A DNA stretch of 64,000 nucleotides from Balamuthia mandrillaris (Eukaryota > Discosea > Longamoebia > Balamuthiidae), in contig JAVKOQ010000005.1 in assembly GCA_031835245.1 (NCBI GenBank), positions 62,001 to 126,000 on the forward strand, in the 5' to 3' direction. Positions within the stretch are counted from its first letter, which is position 1, and each line of letters starts with the position of its first letter. The translations under genes and the position numbers were made by a program. This document shows positions 13,269-26,439 of this stretch, one piece after another. Under the pieces are notes generated by a model. It was not told the DNA's origin and ran no database searches. It worked only from the letters and a program-made list of their open reading frames with translations.

Positions 13269-14983
13269 TTAAGAGGAAGACGAAATCCGACTATACGGCG
13301 GAAGCGTCGATGGCGAAGCCGACGCCGACGGCGAAGGCGACGACTCTCCCGACCGCGTGATCCTCCTCTTCTTCGAGAAATGCAGCGCCGCCGCCGCCTG
13401 GTTGATCTCCAGCAATAACTCTGGCGGCAGCGTGGTGTAAGTCTCGCAGCACAGAATGTCCCCAAAGTTGTTGATGATCCAGTTGAAGCAAAAGCCTTTG
13501 AGCTTGGTGGCTTGCAGCTGGTTGGCCGTCTGGTAGATGGTGCAGACGTTGTCCAGGCTGATGTTTTGGAGGATGTAGTTCTCGCAGAGGGCACGTAGCC
13601 GGAGGAGCTGGTACTGATCGGCTGCCATGAAGAGGCCTACCACCACATCTCCTATTTTTTCAAAGACAGAACGCATAAGATGCAAGAAGATTTTAAAAAA
13701 AAGTTAAAAAGCAAACCCGTGATATCGGCATTATCTGTGTACAAGAATTGGACGAGCCGATAGAGCACCTCGTAGTTAATATCTGGAAAGCGGACCTCCT
13801 GCTGGGCGCTCTCCTTCATGCCACCAAAGAGCAACGCCCGAAACGCCTCTGAGCGAGTGGCAAGGATGATCTTGTGGGCGTGGATGATGCGGCCGTCAGC
13901 ATCGGAGGCAATGAGCTTGACATCGCTGCCGAGTTCCGCGTTGAACATCCGCTTCATATCGTCCATTAGCGTGGGCAGAGGTATTTCCACATGCCCTTGT
14001 TTTTAAATCAAATGATTGAACACATTAGGAAAGAGACTAGACTCAATACAAGATAGAACACAAAGAGTGTAAAGAAAGAAAATAGTTACCAACAGACTCA
14101 GAGCTTAACCACCAGGAAGCACCAGTGATAGTCCCATGAGTGGCATTGGGAGTGGCGTCCGCGATAACCTCCCCAACACCCTCCTTCATGGGCCAATGTC
14201 CCAACAGGCCTCTCTCATTGCCAGTGATGTTCTCACTCATATGAGCGGCAATGGTCTCGAGGTCTATGACTATCTTCCATAGGGTGACCTGCGAGATGAG
14301 ACCTCTAAAGCGGGTGCGCGGTCCATTCTCAGGTTTGAGCTCCACCCCAACGAGCAAGGGCTGTCCGCTGCCTTTGAGCTTGCCGGTGACCTTGTGCGTG
14401 GAGACGAGGAGGCCATTGGCATACACGCAAGCGTTCTCGTTGAGCCCATCGTAGGTGACCGTGATGTGCGTCCACTCCCGGAGGGGCACCTTCCAACGGC
14501 TGCCAATCCACTGCCAGCCGGGCCGTTTGTTGTGAAAGGCCACGGCGATCTCCACGGAGCGAAGCCCCAGCGCAAAGGAGCCTTTCTTGGCGAGGAGGTA
14601 GCAAGGCTCGTGTCCCAAGGAGGCGTCGTTCTCGCAGTAGATCCAAACGCTGAAGGAGAGTTGGACCAAAGGAGTTTTGCTGGTTCTGGTATGAGAAGAG
14701 GAGGAGGAAGTAGAAGAAGCGGGTTGGCTGTTGTCAACGTCGTAAGGAATGGTTACTACGTCTTCGTATTCTTTGAAGCGAAGAGCAACTGTTGGAACTC
14801 CTGTTGTTGTTCATATTTTTTTTTAAAAAAAGAGTAGCGAGTCAGCTACTGAGTTTGGCGTTTGTTGTTGATGAGGTTTGTACGTACTTGTGAGAGAAGG
14901 AGGCTCTGAATCCAAGTCCTGTTCAACAAAAAAAATAATACATGCAGACCATAGAAAGCAACACATAGAGAGATTTAGTACCA

Positions 14984-15019
<36 letters not shown>

Positions 15020-15088
15020 AGCTGTGTGGTACATCACCTCCTCACCAGCTAAAGGCCTGGTGCCGCCACTACTGTCGCGTTGGTCCAT
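13269..15088 (-). CDS. LamG-like jellyroll plus BTB/POZ plus BACK domain protein
   Basis: Five exons fit exactly: 15038-15088, 14888-14918, 14090-14800, 13717-13995, 13269-13651, giving about 484 residues with consistent phases. Residues about 30-265 form a LamG/concanavalin-like jellyroll (SFSVWIYCENDA, WTHITVTYDGLNENACVYANG, RFRGLISQVTLW, GLLGHWPMKEG). This is followed directly by a BTB domain (DVKLIASDADGRIIHAHKIILATRSEAFRALLFGGMKE, split here only for description) and a BACK-type helical region (LENY-like LCENYILQNISLDNVCTIYQTA). The tail is Ser/Pro-rich. BTB-BACK proteins usually bring substrates to Cullin-3 ligases; a jellyroll as the substrate-facing module is my inference. There is no signal peptide, so the LamG module would be intracellular. 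Confidence 0.85.
14987..15016. repeat. (GA)n dinucleotide repeat in the first intron of the LamG-BTB gene
   Basis: About 15 GA units; CT on the coding (minus) strand of the gene it interrupts. Confidence 0.9.
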
Positions 15089-15701
15089 CTGGATGCGTGC
15101 GTTTTGTTTTTGCTTTGTGTGTGCGTGAGTGGGTCCGCAACCTGTGTCCGCTACCCGCTTCTTCTTCTTCTGTTCTTCCCGTCTGTGCTGCTTGTTCTTC
15201 CTCTGCCTCTTGCGCTACCCTTTTTCTGCTACTTTTTTTTTGTGTTTTTTTTTCGATTCAAAACGAAGTTTCGATCACTCCATAAATTTTTCTGAATTTC
15301 TATTGGCCACTTGCAGAAACCTTTTCATGTCGTCACGATATATAAAATTACGTGTCGTCATTACAAGTATTTCGTGTCGTCCCACCGTAACCATCAATGA
15401 ATGAGTTCAATAACTTCAATTCATAAAGCTAGCTATGGTGCCAACCAAAGCGGAACGGCGGAGTGTGCAAGCCAAAAAGATAAGCATCGTAGTTAACCGA
15501 AAGATACGCCAATGGAGAAGTTGAACGTGAAATATGATTGGTTGAATATGCGATCTCATTTTTGCTATATAGCCTAAAAGCCTATATTATTAGCAAGGCT
15601 ATGGTAATGCAAGGTAACGATGATGAACACATTTCCCTCTTTTTCCACTGTATCTGTTTTATACTCTCTTATTTCTGCTAACCTACTACAACAACAACAT
15701 C
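15089..15701. other. Divergent promoter region between LamG-BTB and the trypsin-like gene
   Basis: No gene seen. It holds three TGTCGTC motifs at 15328-15335, 15353-15360 and 15375-15381 spaced 22-25 bp apart, an A/T stretch GATATATAAAATTA between the first two, and a TATATAG at about 15568, some 130 bp before the protease start. Confidence 0.5.
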
Positions 15702-16514
15702 ATGGCGTGGTCACTTTCCGTACTGCTCTTCTCTGCCGCTCTCTTCTGCTTTGTCGCGTTGCAGGCCTCTCACGCCTTCCAACACCAAGAGGAGCAAAGA
15801 CGCGTCTTTGGCGGCACCATCGCCGAGGAGGGGGCCTACCCTTGGCTCGGCGCGCTGTACTACAAAAGCTCCGCCGACTATAGGGTCTCCGACTTTCACC
15901 TTTGCGGGGGCAGCCTGGTTTCCTCCCGCCACGTGCTGACGGCGGCCCACTGCATCTACGACAACGAGGGCAAGGTGGAAAAGGCCGACCGCCTCGCCGT
16001 CCTGTTCAACGTCCTCAGCACCAACATTACGCAGGGCGAGGCCAGAGGGTTGACCGGCCAAAACTTTGACGTGCTCCGCATCATTCCCTACCCTGAGTAT
16101 GACACCGACTTTTACACCGGTGACTACGCCATTCTGGAGCTGGATGGGGAGGTGGAGGGCATCACGCCTATTCAATTGGACAACACCGAAAACAGCGACG
16201 ATTGGGCCGGTATGCTTCTCTCTCTCTCTCTCTCTCTCTCTCTTTATAGTTCTTTTACCGTTTTCTTCTTCGCTTTGTGTTGCAAAAGGTGAGACATTGA
16301 AGTTTGCAGGATGGGGCCTGAGCGACTACGGAGGCGTCATCCACTACAGCAAAGTGCTTCTCGAGAACGACCTGCAAGGGCAACCCTTTGAGGACTGCAT
16401 GGACGCCTTGTATGGCGACGCAAGCGACGGTTATGCAGAGGTCTACCGTGAGTGGATTATCTGTGGTGTTGACAACCCTGTTTGGGTACATTTCCTTCTG
16501 TTTATGCTCTTACG

Positions 16515-16556
<42 letters not shown>

Positions 16557-16853
16557 TGTTTCTGTCCTTTAAAGGCTGGCTTGGGCTCAGGAGACAGCGG
16601 CGGCCCTCTTTTCTTCAACTCGGATCCTCCCTTGTTGATCGGTGTGTCCAGCTGGGGCGTTGACGTCTACCACGACGACGGCAGCGAACTGGCCGGAAGC
16701 TATCCCAACGCTTGGGCCTACGTTGCCACGGTCAGGGAATGGATCCTGGAACAGACCGGGCAGGAAGATGATGGCAGTAGCACGGATGGCAGCAGCGGTG
16801 ATGGTGGTGATGGAAGCGCTGCCTCTCACCTGAATGCTTTGTCTTTCTTGTGA
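15702..16853 (+). CDS. Secreted trypsin-like serine protease (family S1A)
   Basis: Endopeptidase of the chymotrypsin fold. The first 25 residues are a clear signal peptide (MAWSLSVLLFSAALFCFVAL). Mature-type start RRVFGGTIAEEGAYPWLG replaces the usual IVGG with VFGG. Catalytic His is in LTAAHC, Asp in GDYAILELD, and Ser in GSGDSGGPL. Exons 15702-16209, 16289-16488, 16575-16853; both introns carry CT repeats. The segment before the active Ser is AGLGSGDSGGP, where most trypsins have a Cys and a primary-specificity Asp, so P1 preference is unclear. A Gly/Ser/Asp tail ends in HLNALSFL, which may be a weak lipid-anchor signal. Likely secreted or lysosomal. S1A proteases are sporadic in protists. 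Confidence 0.9.
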
Positions 16854-16901
16854 AAAAAAAGAGATAACGCTTTCATCATAATAAACTCCAACCATCCGAG
16901 C

Positions 16902-18721
<1,820 letters not shown>

Positions 18722-18863
18722 CTTGCTTGCACGGAGATAGTATACAATCTCACTGAGAGATCGATCGATCAAAGTTTCTTTGATTTTCAGTTGGCTCTTT
18801 GAAATACTTGATTCAAAAGCTGCAGAAAAGGTGCAACAACCGTTCACTAATTGTGTTCGATCC

Positions 18864-21539
18864 GATGAAAGCTACAGCATTTGTTCTGCAATTGACGTCA
18901 AGTGAAGGACAAAAAGAAAGTGAAGAGTCAAAGATGGGCCGCATGAAGAAGCAAGCGGCCGATTTTGTGGTCGAAGAGTTCCTCTCTTCCTCCTTTCCGG
19001 TCACTCACACTCGTACGTGTCCTTTTTTTTTCCTTTTTGTCTGTTGTCTTTTTTGTTCACACTCAAAACAAAAAAAAAAGAGAAAGCAAAGATTTCAGAG
19101 CACGCTCTCTTTCGTTTACGCAAGCAGCGGCTGACCACGCCGCAGGCGGTCGGCATGCTGGCCAGCCGGCTGCGCGTGCCCAAGGGGGCCTTCTCCGTGG
19201 TCGCCCTCAAGGACAAATATGCCGACACCACGCAGCACGTCTCGCTGAGCCTCGCTTCGCTCTCCTCTTCCTTTGATAGAAAGAAGAAGAAGAAGAGAGA
19301 GAAAGAGGAAGAGGAAGAGGAAGAAGAAGAAGAAGAGGCAGAAGAAGAGGCAGAAGCAGAAGAGGAGGAGGAGGAGGAAGAAGAATATGAAGGAGGAGAA
19401 GGAGAGAGGAGAGATATTTCGTTGATGGATGACGATGAGGACGACTTTGACTATGCGGAGGAAAGTTCTTTCACCGCAGCGTCCAACGAATACGCTCGTT
19501 GGAAGAGCGAGTCTTTGCCTTCTTCTTCGCAACGACCAAAAGAGCAGAAAGAAAAAGAAGCGAAAGAGGCAGAGACAGAAGAAGCAGAAGAAGCGGAGGA
19601 GGAAAAAAAGGCAGAGAAAGAAGAAGAAGAGGTGGATGTGTTGAGGTATGTGAAAGACAAACAGTGGGAGGCGGAGTGGATGGGATGGTCGAAGCGGCCT
19701 CTCGCCTCTTCGGACATTCTCTGCAACAGGTTCCGCGTCACGCTGCGCGACCTCTCCGTCAAAGAATGCGAGCTCATGGATCACTATGTCTCACTCTTTT
19801 CTTCTTCTTCTTCTTTGAATGAAGAAGACAGAAAAACAGAGAAGAAAGGAACGGAAGGAAAAGAGAAGAAGGAAGAGCAGGACCACGAAGGAAGAACGTT
19901 GATATTAGCCAACTACTTTGGAGATCAACGCTTCGGCTCAGCAAGGCACGGCAAAGGCTTCGTGGCCAAGCACCTCGTTCGCGGCGAGTTCGAGGAAGCT
20001 CTCAAGCTGATGTTGGCCACGCCCGCTCGTCAGGATAACCACGCCACCAAACGCAACAAACAGCTGATAGCAGAGTATTGGGGACAATGGAGAGAGATTC
20101 TCCTGATGCGACGAAAGCAACGGCAACGCTTTCGAGATGGGACCGCCTCATTGGCTCTGTTTCCAGAGTGGAAAGCAGTTCAGATTTTGGCTCAACTTTC
20201 CAACCAAACTGCTTCTGCTTCAACTTCTTTTTCTTCTAAGACGGTAAGTCCTTCTGCTTATCTGTTGAAACGCAAACGAAGAAAAGGAAGAGAAGGAGAA
20301 GACAACAAAGAAGAAGCCGAAGATGATTCGGCAACTTGGTGGAGAGACATGTTAACAACAACAACGGAAGAGAAAGGACGAAAAGGAAAAGCTGCACCGT
20401 CGTCTTTGACAGAAGCCGACTTTCGAAGAGCTTTTGAGGAACTGCCATACCTCTCCAAACAAATGACAGTTTACTCCCTTCAAAGTCATCTCTGGAATTC
20501 CACCGTCCGAACCTTTCTTCTAGATCACTTTTCTTCTTCTTCCTCGCAACTTGAAAGAAGGGAAGATCCCTTTGGAGAGATGGTCTTCCCTACGTTTGAG
20601 ACTTTGAAGAGAGAAAAGAACTTGTGGCAGATGCACAAAGAAGAAGCAGCTTTGGAGATTCCTCTTTTCGGAGCGAAGAGCGAATTGGTGGAGCCTTGGA
20701 AAGGAGCTGCCATCAAAGTGTTGAAGGAAGAGGGCTTGCAGTTAGCTCAGCTGAAGATTCCTGGTTTGTGACGCTAGCTTTTTTTCTTTTTTTTTTTGCT
20801 GTTGCTTTAGTCTCTCTTTTCCTTCTTTGGTGTCTGTCTGCTGCTTCTGGTTCTTGTTCTTGTTCTTGTTCTTGTTGTTGTTCTTGTTGTTGTTCTTGTT
20901 CTCCTTGTTCTTGTTCTCCTTGTTCTTCTTGTTCTTGTTCTTCTTGTTCTTCTTCTTCTTGTTCTTCTTCTTCTTCTTCTTCTTCTTCTTCTTCTTCTGT
21001 TTCTTGTTCTTGTTCTTCTTCTTCTTCTTGTTCTTCTTCTTCTTCTTCTTGTTCTTCTTCTTCTTCTTCTTCTTCTTGTTCTTGTTCTTGTTCTTCTTCT
21101 TCTTCTTCTTCTTCTTCTTCTTCTTCTCCCTCTTCCACTCTAACAGCAGGATTTGTTTCTGTTCTTGTTCTTGTTCTTGTTCTGTTTCTTGTTCTTGTTC
21201 TCCTTCTTGTTCTTCTTCTCCTTCTTCTTCTTCTTCTTCCTCTTATCCAACTTTTTCCTGCTTTTATGCGTTTTGTTTTTTGAAAAAGGACTTCGAAAGC
21301 CATTCTTCTCTTCAACGGAGCAACGCAGCGTTTTAATGGAAGTATCTCACTTTCGAATGAGCGAACCAATGCTGCAAACGGAAGATGATGACTCCCTATA
21401 TTCTTCTTCCTCCAACAAAACCAAAACCAAAATCAACAACAACAAGCAAAAGCGTTTCAGTCGTGTTCTAGAGTTTGTTTTGCCGAGAGGAAGTTATGCC
21501 ACCGTCGTACTTCGTGCCCTCATGCCCAAAACGAAGTAA
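18864..21539 (+). CDS. PUS7: tRNA/mRNA pseudouridine synthase, PUS7/TruD family
   Basis: TruD-type enzyme converting U to pseudouridine in tRNA and mRNA. Exons 18864-19012, 19099-20763, 21289-21539. The start at 18864 gives MKATAFVLQL; MGRMKKQAADFVVEEF downstream contains the family's N-terminal block. Catalytic Asp lies in ALKDKYADTTQH (family G.KD..A.T.Q). NYFGDQRFG and the TruD insertion follow, and the last exon supplies GLRKPFFSS...VLMEVSHFR and VLEFVLPRGSYATVVLRALM, the classic TruD end. The long open frame could seem to stop at 20771 (LKIPGL stop), but the missing C-terminal block shows that 20764-21288 is an intron full of TTC repeats. A Glu-rich insertion of about 130 residues (19270-19690) and others near 19800-19880 and 20215-20400 enlarge the protein. 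Starts 142 bp from the divergent F-box/Rho gene. Confidence 0.9.
20840..21245 (+). repeat. TTC/TTG trinucleotide array in the last PUS7 intron
   Basis: About 400 bp of TTCTTG, TTC and TTGTTC units filling intron 20764-21288. It is interrupted at about 21121-21160 by unique sequence (CCACTCTAACAGCAGGATTTG) that also occurs in an intron of the neighbouring F-box/Rho gene. Confidence 0.9.
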
Positions 21540-21958
21540 AAAATAAATAAAAAGAAATAAAAAGAAATAAAACAAGCAGAGCATTACCGTCGACAAGAAT
21601 GCCAAGAATGTGTCGACGAAAATTGATCTAGATTAAACGAACCTGATTGGTCGATCTCTTCTTTATTTTAACCAATCAGGACATCCCTCAGAGAATTCGT
21701 AAATGAAATTTTCAAACCATTGAATTTCAACAAAGAAGCCCTCTCTTTTCACCGTGCTTTCTCTTTCGTTTCTTGCTTTGTTCGCATGTGAACGAACGGC
21801 CCTGGTCGTGTGGGGGGTCAGGAAAGAAAAGAAAGAAATAAACGAATCGACAGAGAACAGAATGAAAATTGTTTATTTTCCCCCTCACTTGTAGTTCTGT
21901 TTGTTTTTTTTTACTAGTTTCTTCTTTTCTCATTTTACGTTCAACGAAAACAAGGAGT
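21540..21958. other. Spacer upstream of the multipass membrane protein gene
   Basis: No gene seen. Contains two GTCGAC motifs 20 bp apart (about 21590 and 21612) and a perfect 10-bp inverted repeat, CCTGATTGGT at 21642-21651 and ACCAATCAGG at 21671-21680, with a 19-base loop. The arms contain ATTGG/CCAAT. Confidence 0.6.
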
Positions 21959-23722
21959 ATGTCTACCAGCACGTTTGAAGCCACGGTTGTGGACCGAGAG
22001 AGCGTGCCCTCGGAGCTCTACACCGACGAGGAGAAGAGGGAGCTGCAGAAGAGGGAGGCCTGCCATGCCTGGCACCAACGCTTTTTGCCTGTCATCACGC
22101 TGCACCTGTTCGTCGGGTTGGTCCTGCTGCTCGTACTGCAGAGCTTCACCCCCTACCTCGGAGGACGCTCCTTTCAAAAGGTACTTTTTTTTTTGCAATA
22201 ATTCTTATTTGCGTTTTATTTGTTCTTTTTAAAGTTTTGTTTGTTTTTATAACAAAGGATATTGAAACTAACTTTTTTATAAACCATCAGTTAGACCATG
22301 TGCATATGACCCCACTGACCACGTTGCACTATGTGAGGTGGTCGTTCATCCCCGTCGTCGCGGCCATCACGGTCTTTCTCCTCCACCAATTCGCTTGGGA
22401 GTGGGTTCTCCGCAAGGTCGACGTGTTCCCTCGCTGGAGCCGGTACTCGCTCCCGGCCTTGATCTGTCTGCACATCATCTGGCTGCTGCTCTACCAGTTC
22501 CACAAGTTCATCGCCGCCGAGGTCTTCGCCCTGATCTCCGTCCTGTACCTCCTGCCCTTGGTCTTGGCGAGGGTGAGGTACGGAGCGCCGCTGGAGCTGA
22601 GAGCGGGAGCCTGGCCTTGGATGTGGCAGCAGAGAGCGTTGCAGCACTTGAGGAGAGAGAAGCCCCGCGCCAGGAGGAGCAGGTTGGCGTATTATTACAC
22701 CTACTGGCGAGGCGGTCGTGGTTTGCATCTTCTTTTTGGCAGCTTCTCTTCTCTGTTTGCCTCTTCTGTGTGTTTAACAAAAAAACGTCAACAAACAGAT
22801 GAACGAGGAACAACAAGAGTGTCGCCGGAGATGGCCCGTCTGATGGACCTGAACGAGCTTCGCAAGGACAAGTACGCCGGCTACAGGTTCCTCTTCTGGA
22901 CGGACAGCCTCATCTACCTGCCTTTCTCGGTGGCTCTGGCCCACTTCCTTTACGTCGCCTGCAACAACCTCTTCATCATCCTTCACGACCAAAGCAATCC
23001 TTCCTATCAGGATTTGCGAGTTGGCGCAATCATAACGATTGCCCTTCTCACCCTCATTGCTTCTGTCGTTCTTATCGTTTGTCAAGACGTGGTTATGGCC
23101 TCGATTCTCGTGTGGATCTTTGTATGCATCATTCATTCCTCCATCCTCTTGTTGCCATATGGTTCCTCGTTGACGGTTGTTCTATTTTCATCAGGGTGCC
23201 ATCGCTCGGAGACAGTACTTGACAGAAGAGCACGATCTTCACGATAAAGTGGTTCTCACTGCTATCATCTGTGGCTCCGTTCTTGCATTCTTCGTGATTG
23301 TCACGTTGGTATGGACTTTCATCCTCTTTCCAGTTCTGTTGAATGTTGCTTCTCACCAGTTAAAACAAATACAGATCAACTTGATCGTGCAAACGATTCT
23401 GCTTCGACCACGAGCCTTATGGAACAAAGGAAGATACCTCGTGGACGAAGAAGATCCTTTACGTCAAGGTTCCGCCTCTTACTACGACACTTTCGAACAG
23501 AGGGACAGGACGGACGTCAGCCTTGAGCGCGAAGAGAACAGAGAAAGGAGGAGACAGTACCGTGCCGCAGGAACCGATCTTGAGAAAGAGGAGCTGTTGT
23601 CCGAAAGGGCAGCAGAAAGGGAAATTGTTGGCATTCGTCCTGGCGCAGCTGGAATGCCGACATGGACCTCTGGTCGTGGCGTTGGAATGGGAATGGATCC
23701 TGGTTCATCTTCCCCTGCCTAA
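21959..23722 (+). CDS. Multipass membrane protein of unknown function
   Basis: Not recognised. Four exons, all phases consistent: 21959-22180, 22291-22720, 22799-23121, 23195-23722, giving 500 residues. There are about eight hydrophobic segments: FLPVITLHLFVGLVLLLVL near residue 43, FIPVVAAITVFLLHQFAW near 88, LPALICLHIIWLLLY near 125, FALISVLYLLPLVLA near 146, a pair around SLIYLPFSVALAHFLYVA and IITIALLTLIASVVLIV, MASILVWIF, and the long IICGSVLAFFVIVTLVWTF near 345. The N-terminus is short and acidic. The C-terminal 110 residues are hydrophilic and Arg/Glu-rich with a Gly-rich end (GRGVGMGMDPGSSSPA), probably cytosolic. No signal peptide. Looks like an endomembrane protein; I see no transporter signature. 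Confidence 0.75.
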
Positions 23723-23824
23723 ACCTACTCTTATGAGAAAAGAAAATGGAGCATGTTTATAAATAGAATCTAGTCCTTTTATCACACCGATAATTTTGAA
23801 GTGGCTCATCCTCACTGTGTTGGA

Positions 23825-24749
23825 TTAGACCAGAGATCCGTTGAACCTAGCGGGATCTTCAGTGTTTCTGCTCCTCAGAACACAATCCAGGGGGAGTAGA
23901 ACGTGAATGTTGTCGTGGTCAAGATCCCAACGAGACCTAACGTTCCAGTCCAAATGAGCGGCAAACCTCGAAGCCGAATCCGGGGTGAACTGGGAGGCCA
24001 ATTGGCGGATTTGTTCCTCCGGGGAGAGGCGCGCAGCTTGGAGGAGATATTGATGAAAGAGGTTAATGTCGTCACGGAAGAGTGGGTCGGAGCTGAGAAG
24101 GTGTCGAAGCAGCACGCAGTGGCGCAGGCGCTGTCCAGGTTCAGGCCCGAACGCGAAATTGCCAAATGCATTGGGGTCCGCATCCTCATCGTATTCTTCT
24201 TCTGCTGGCAATTGGGCGAATGCCTCCGCAAGGATCCTATCTATCGCGATCTTGAAGCCCTCGGGTTCCTCAAGGAGCTCGTTTTGCGCTTGTTCGTTAG
24301 CCAGCTGTTGACGAAGGTCTTGGATAGTTGCCTGTTGCCTGGCAAGCAAACCAAGGAGGTTCCGGTTCGCTGCCTGCTCGTCGAGGAGTTGTTGCTGAAG
24401 CTCTCTCAGCTCTTCTTTTTGAAAAAGGGCCAGCAACTTAAACGAAAGAGTATGAGAGAGAGAAACTGAGTGATAATCCAAAATGAACAAAAAACGTAGC
24501 AGCATTTACAATGATTTCATCAGAGGCACCACGAAAGAGCGCTCCATTATCCCCAGCCTGAGCACCAGGTTCTGCAGCGGAAGCTGCAACAGGATCGCCC
24601 TTAGGAGGAGCGCGAGGCTTGCTACTTTGTCCATTAGTCCGGTATTATTGTTGTTGTAAAACAGAAAATGATAAAGTGAGAAATAACAGCAAGCAAAGCG
24701 GACATCGGCTGAACAGATCGACGTACTTTGGTCGTTGTTGTCTTTCCAT
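23825..24749 (-). CDS. Small coiled-coil protein of unknown function
   Basis: Not recognised. Exons 24727-24749 (MERQQRP), 24510-24624, 23825-24436 join in phase to about 249 residues. Residues 8-46 are Pro/Ala-rich and disordered. Residues about 47-90 form a strong Leu/Gln-rich coiled coil (KEELRELQQQLLDEQ, TIQDLRQQLANEQ). An acidic stretch (AEEEYDEDADPN) and a helical, Leu-rich C-terminal part (RHCVLLRHLLSSDPLFRDDI, SPEEQIRQLASQF) follow. The tiny first exon is inferred from an ATG with a GTACGT donor and is the least certain part. Confidence 0.6.
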
Positions 24750-25117
24750 CGTTCGCTGTCTGAACTGAAAAACAAAAGCTCTTTCGAGGTGCGCACTACG
24801 AAGGGATGGGAGCAGCTTCCTTGACTACTTTGCTGTTGAAACCAAAAAAAAAATCGAGTAGCAGAAAACAAAGAAAAAGTAAAATAAAAAATAAGCGATA
24901 TGTTGAAATTTAATTAATTAACTTGTCGACGAAATATCTATAAAAGGGGAGAATGTGCTAAATAAGGACTACGCCAGCCATTGTCTTTTCATTGATTTGT
25001 CGTTCAGTTTGGCGGTTTATTTTTATTGTGCTGTTAGCAAGTCTGTTGTTGAAGAGGGTGGCAGAAAAGGGAGGAAAAAGAAGAGCTAGTACATTCACAT
25101 GGAGAAATTGAAATACG

Positions 25118-25148
<31 letters not shown>

Positions 25149-25192
25149 GTGTGGGATTGATCCGCTCACGGGGAGAACAGAAGCCAAGAAAG
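24750..25192. other. Spacer between two small minus-strand genes
   Basis: No gene seen. Holds TGTCGACG at about 24924, and a (GA)14 repeat at 25119-25146 that lies in the 3' flank of the 25193-25664 gene. Confidence 0.5.
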
Positions 25193-25511
25193 TTAATGCC
25201 TTTGGGCTGCAAAAGAGAACATCTCGTCGTATGGGTGCCATGCCGGGACGAAAGGCAAAGGGAGAGAGAACACCTTTTCAGCTATCTCCCTGAACCTCTT
25301 GTCGCTCTTTCTGGTCCCTTCCTCCACCAACTTGGCTGCTTCGTTGGCGGCCTCCGGAGAGCGAAGGGTCATCTCAGCGGCCAGCTGCTTCCTGAGCTCA
25401 TGGTTGGTGGCCTGTTCCTCGCCAAAGTGGTGTAGGAGGTCGCAGATGAGCGTACGAGAGGCGTTCAGCAGCTCCTCCGTCCCGCGCGAATGTTTCTCAA
25501 TGGCTTGTTCC

Positions 25512-25552
<41 letters not shown>

Positions 25553-25664
25553 AAGGAGAGAAGGAGAAGAATAAGATTAAAAACAAAAAAGCAAATAGGA
25601 ACATAGAATAAAATGTAGCGGAGCGTTGTAAACATACGATAAACTCTTCCACCTCCTCTGACAT
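25193..25664 (-). CDS. Small helical protein, about 114 residues
   Basis: Not recognised. Exon 1 (25638-25664) encodes MSEEVEEFI with a GTATGT donor. Exon 2 (25193-25510) follows a TCTTAG acceptor after a (GA)n tract and ends in AAQRH. The body is amphipathic and helical (EELLNASRTLICDLLHHFGEEQ, then ELRKQLAAEMTL and AKLVEEGTRKSDKRFREIAEK), with no membrane segment. The short C-terminal part is aromatic (PFVPAWHPYDEMFSF). It reads like a small trafficking or cytoskeletal adaptor but no family can be named. Confidence 0.6.
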
Positions 25665-26439
25665 TTCTATCTTGGAGTAAATGCACGCAGGGGGATGCCT
25701 GTGCCTTTGGTCGTTGCGGCGACGACTAGAAGCAGATGCGCTACGTTTTTTTTTTTTAAAAAAAAAAGAAAGATTAGAAGAGGGGGACGAGGACTATCCT
25801 TTCTTCCACGTACGTTGGTTTTCTTTGCATTGTTTATCCCTCGCAACAACAAAAAGGTTTGGGGGAAAAAAAAAACCCAGAGGTTCAACGTATGAGAAAA
25901 AAAAATAACAGCGCTGGTGCGTTGCTTGCTGTAGCAGTTGGTTGCGTGTTCTTCGCGGGTTTCAAACAAAAAAGAACAACTGCAGAAAAAAAAGAACGTA
26001 GCGCTCCTTGCTACGTTTTTTTGGTTGTGAAATCCATCACCCCATTTTTCTTAAAAAAAAAATGTGGTTTTCATTCCCGAACATTACCTGTTGCTACATG
26101 CGGACAGTTTTTTTGTTCGGGTCGACAGAAAATTGATGATGGCCAATTTTTTTTCCTATTTATTTTATTTGCTCTTTTCTTTTTCTTTCGGCTTTTTCTT
26201 TTTCTTTTTCTGTTTCTTTTTCTTTTTCTGTTTATTTATTATTTTTTGTTTTTTCTTTAAGCCTTTTTTTTTTTGTTATTGTTTAAGCACACAAAAGTGA
26301 GAGCAAAAAAATGTTCGTTCATTCACATTATAAAAGAAAGTACCAAAGAGAGAGACAGGAGAGAGAGAGAGAGAGGAGAGAGAGGAATATTTCCGAATCA
26401 CTTCACATGAGAGAGGGCACCGCTTGTTGCTTTTGGAGG
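25665..26439. other. Low-complexity spacer
   Basis: No supported gene. Long A and T homopolymer runs, (TTTTTC)n at about 26176-26230, and (GA)n at 26350-26385 in the 3' flank of WDR59. Short open frames here are of poly-Phe/poly-Lys type and look like chance. Confidence 0.5.

Noticed and set aside
21642-21680. Possible tRNA or snRNA hairpin
   Set aside because: A single 10-bp stem with no cloverleaf, A/B boxes or Sm site recognised.
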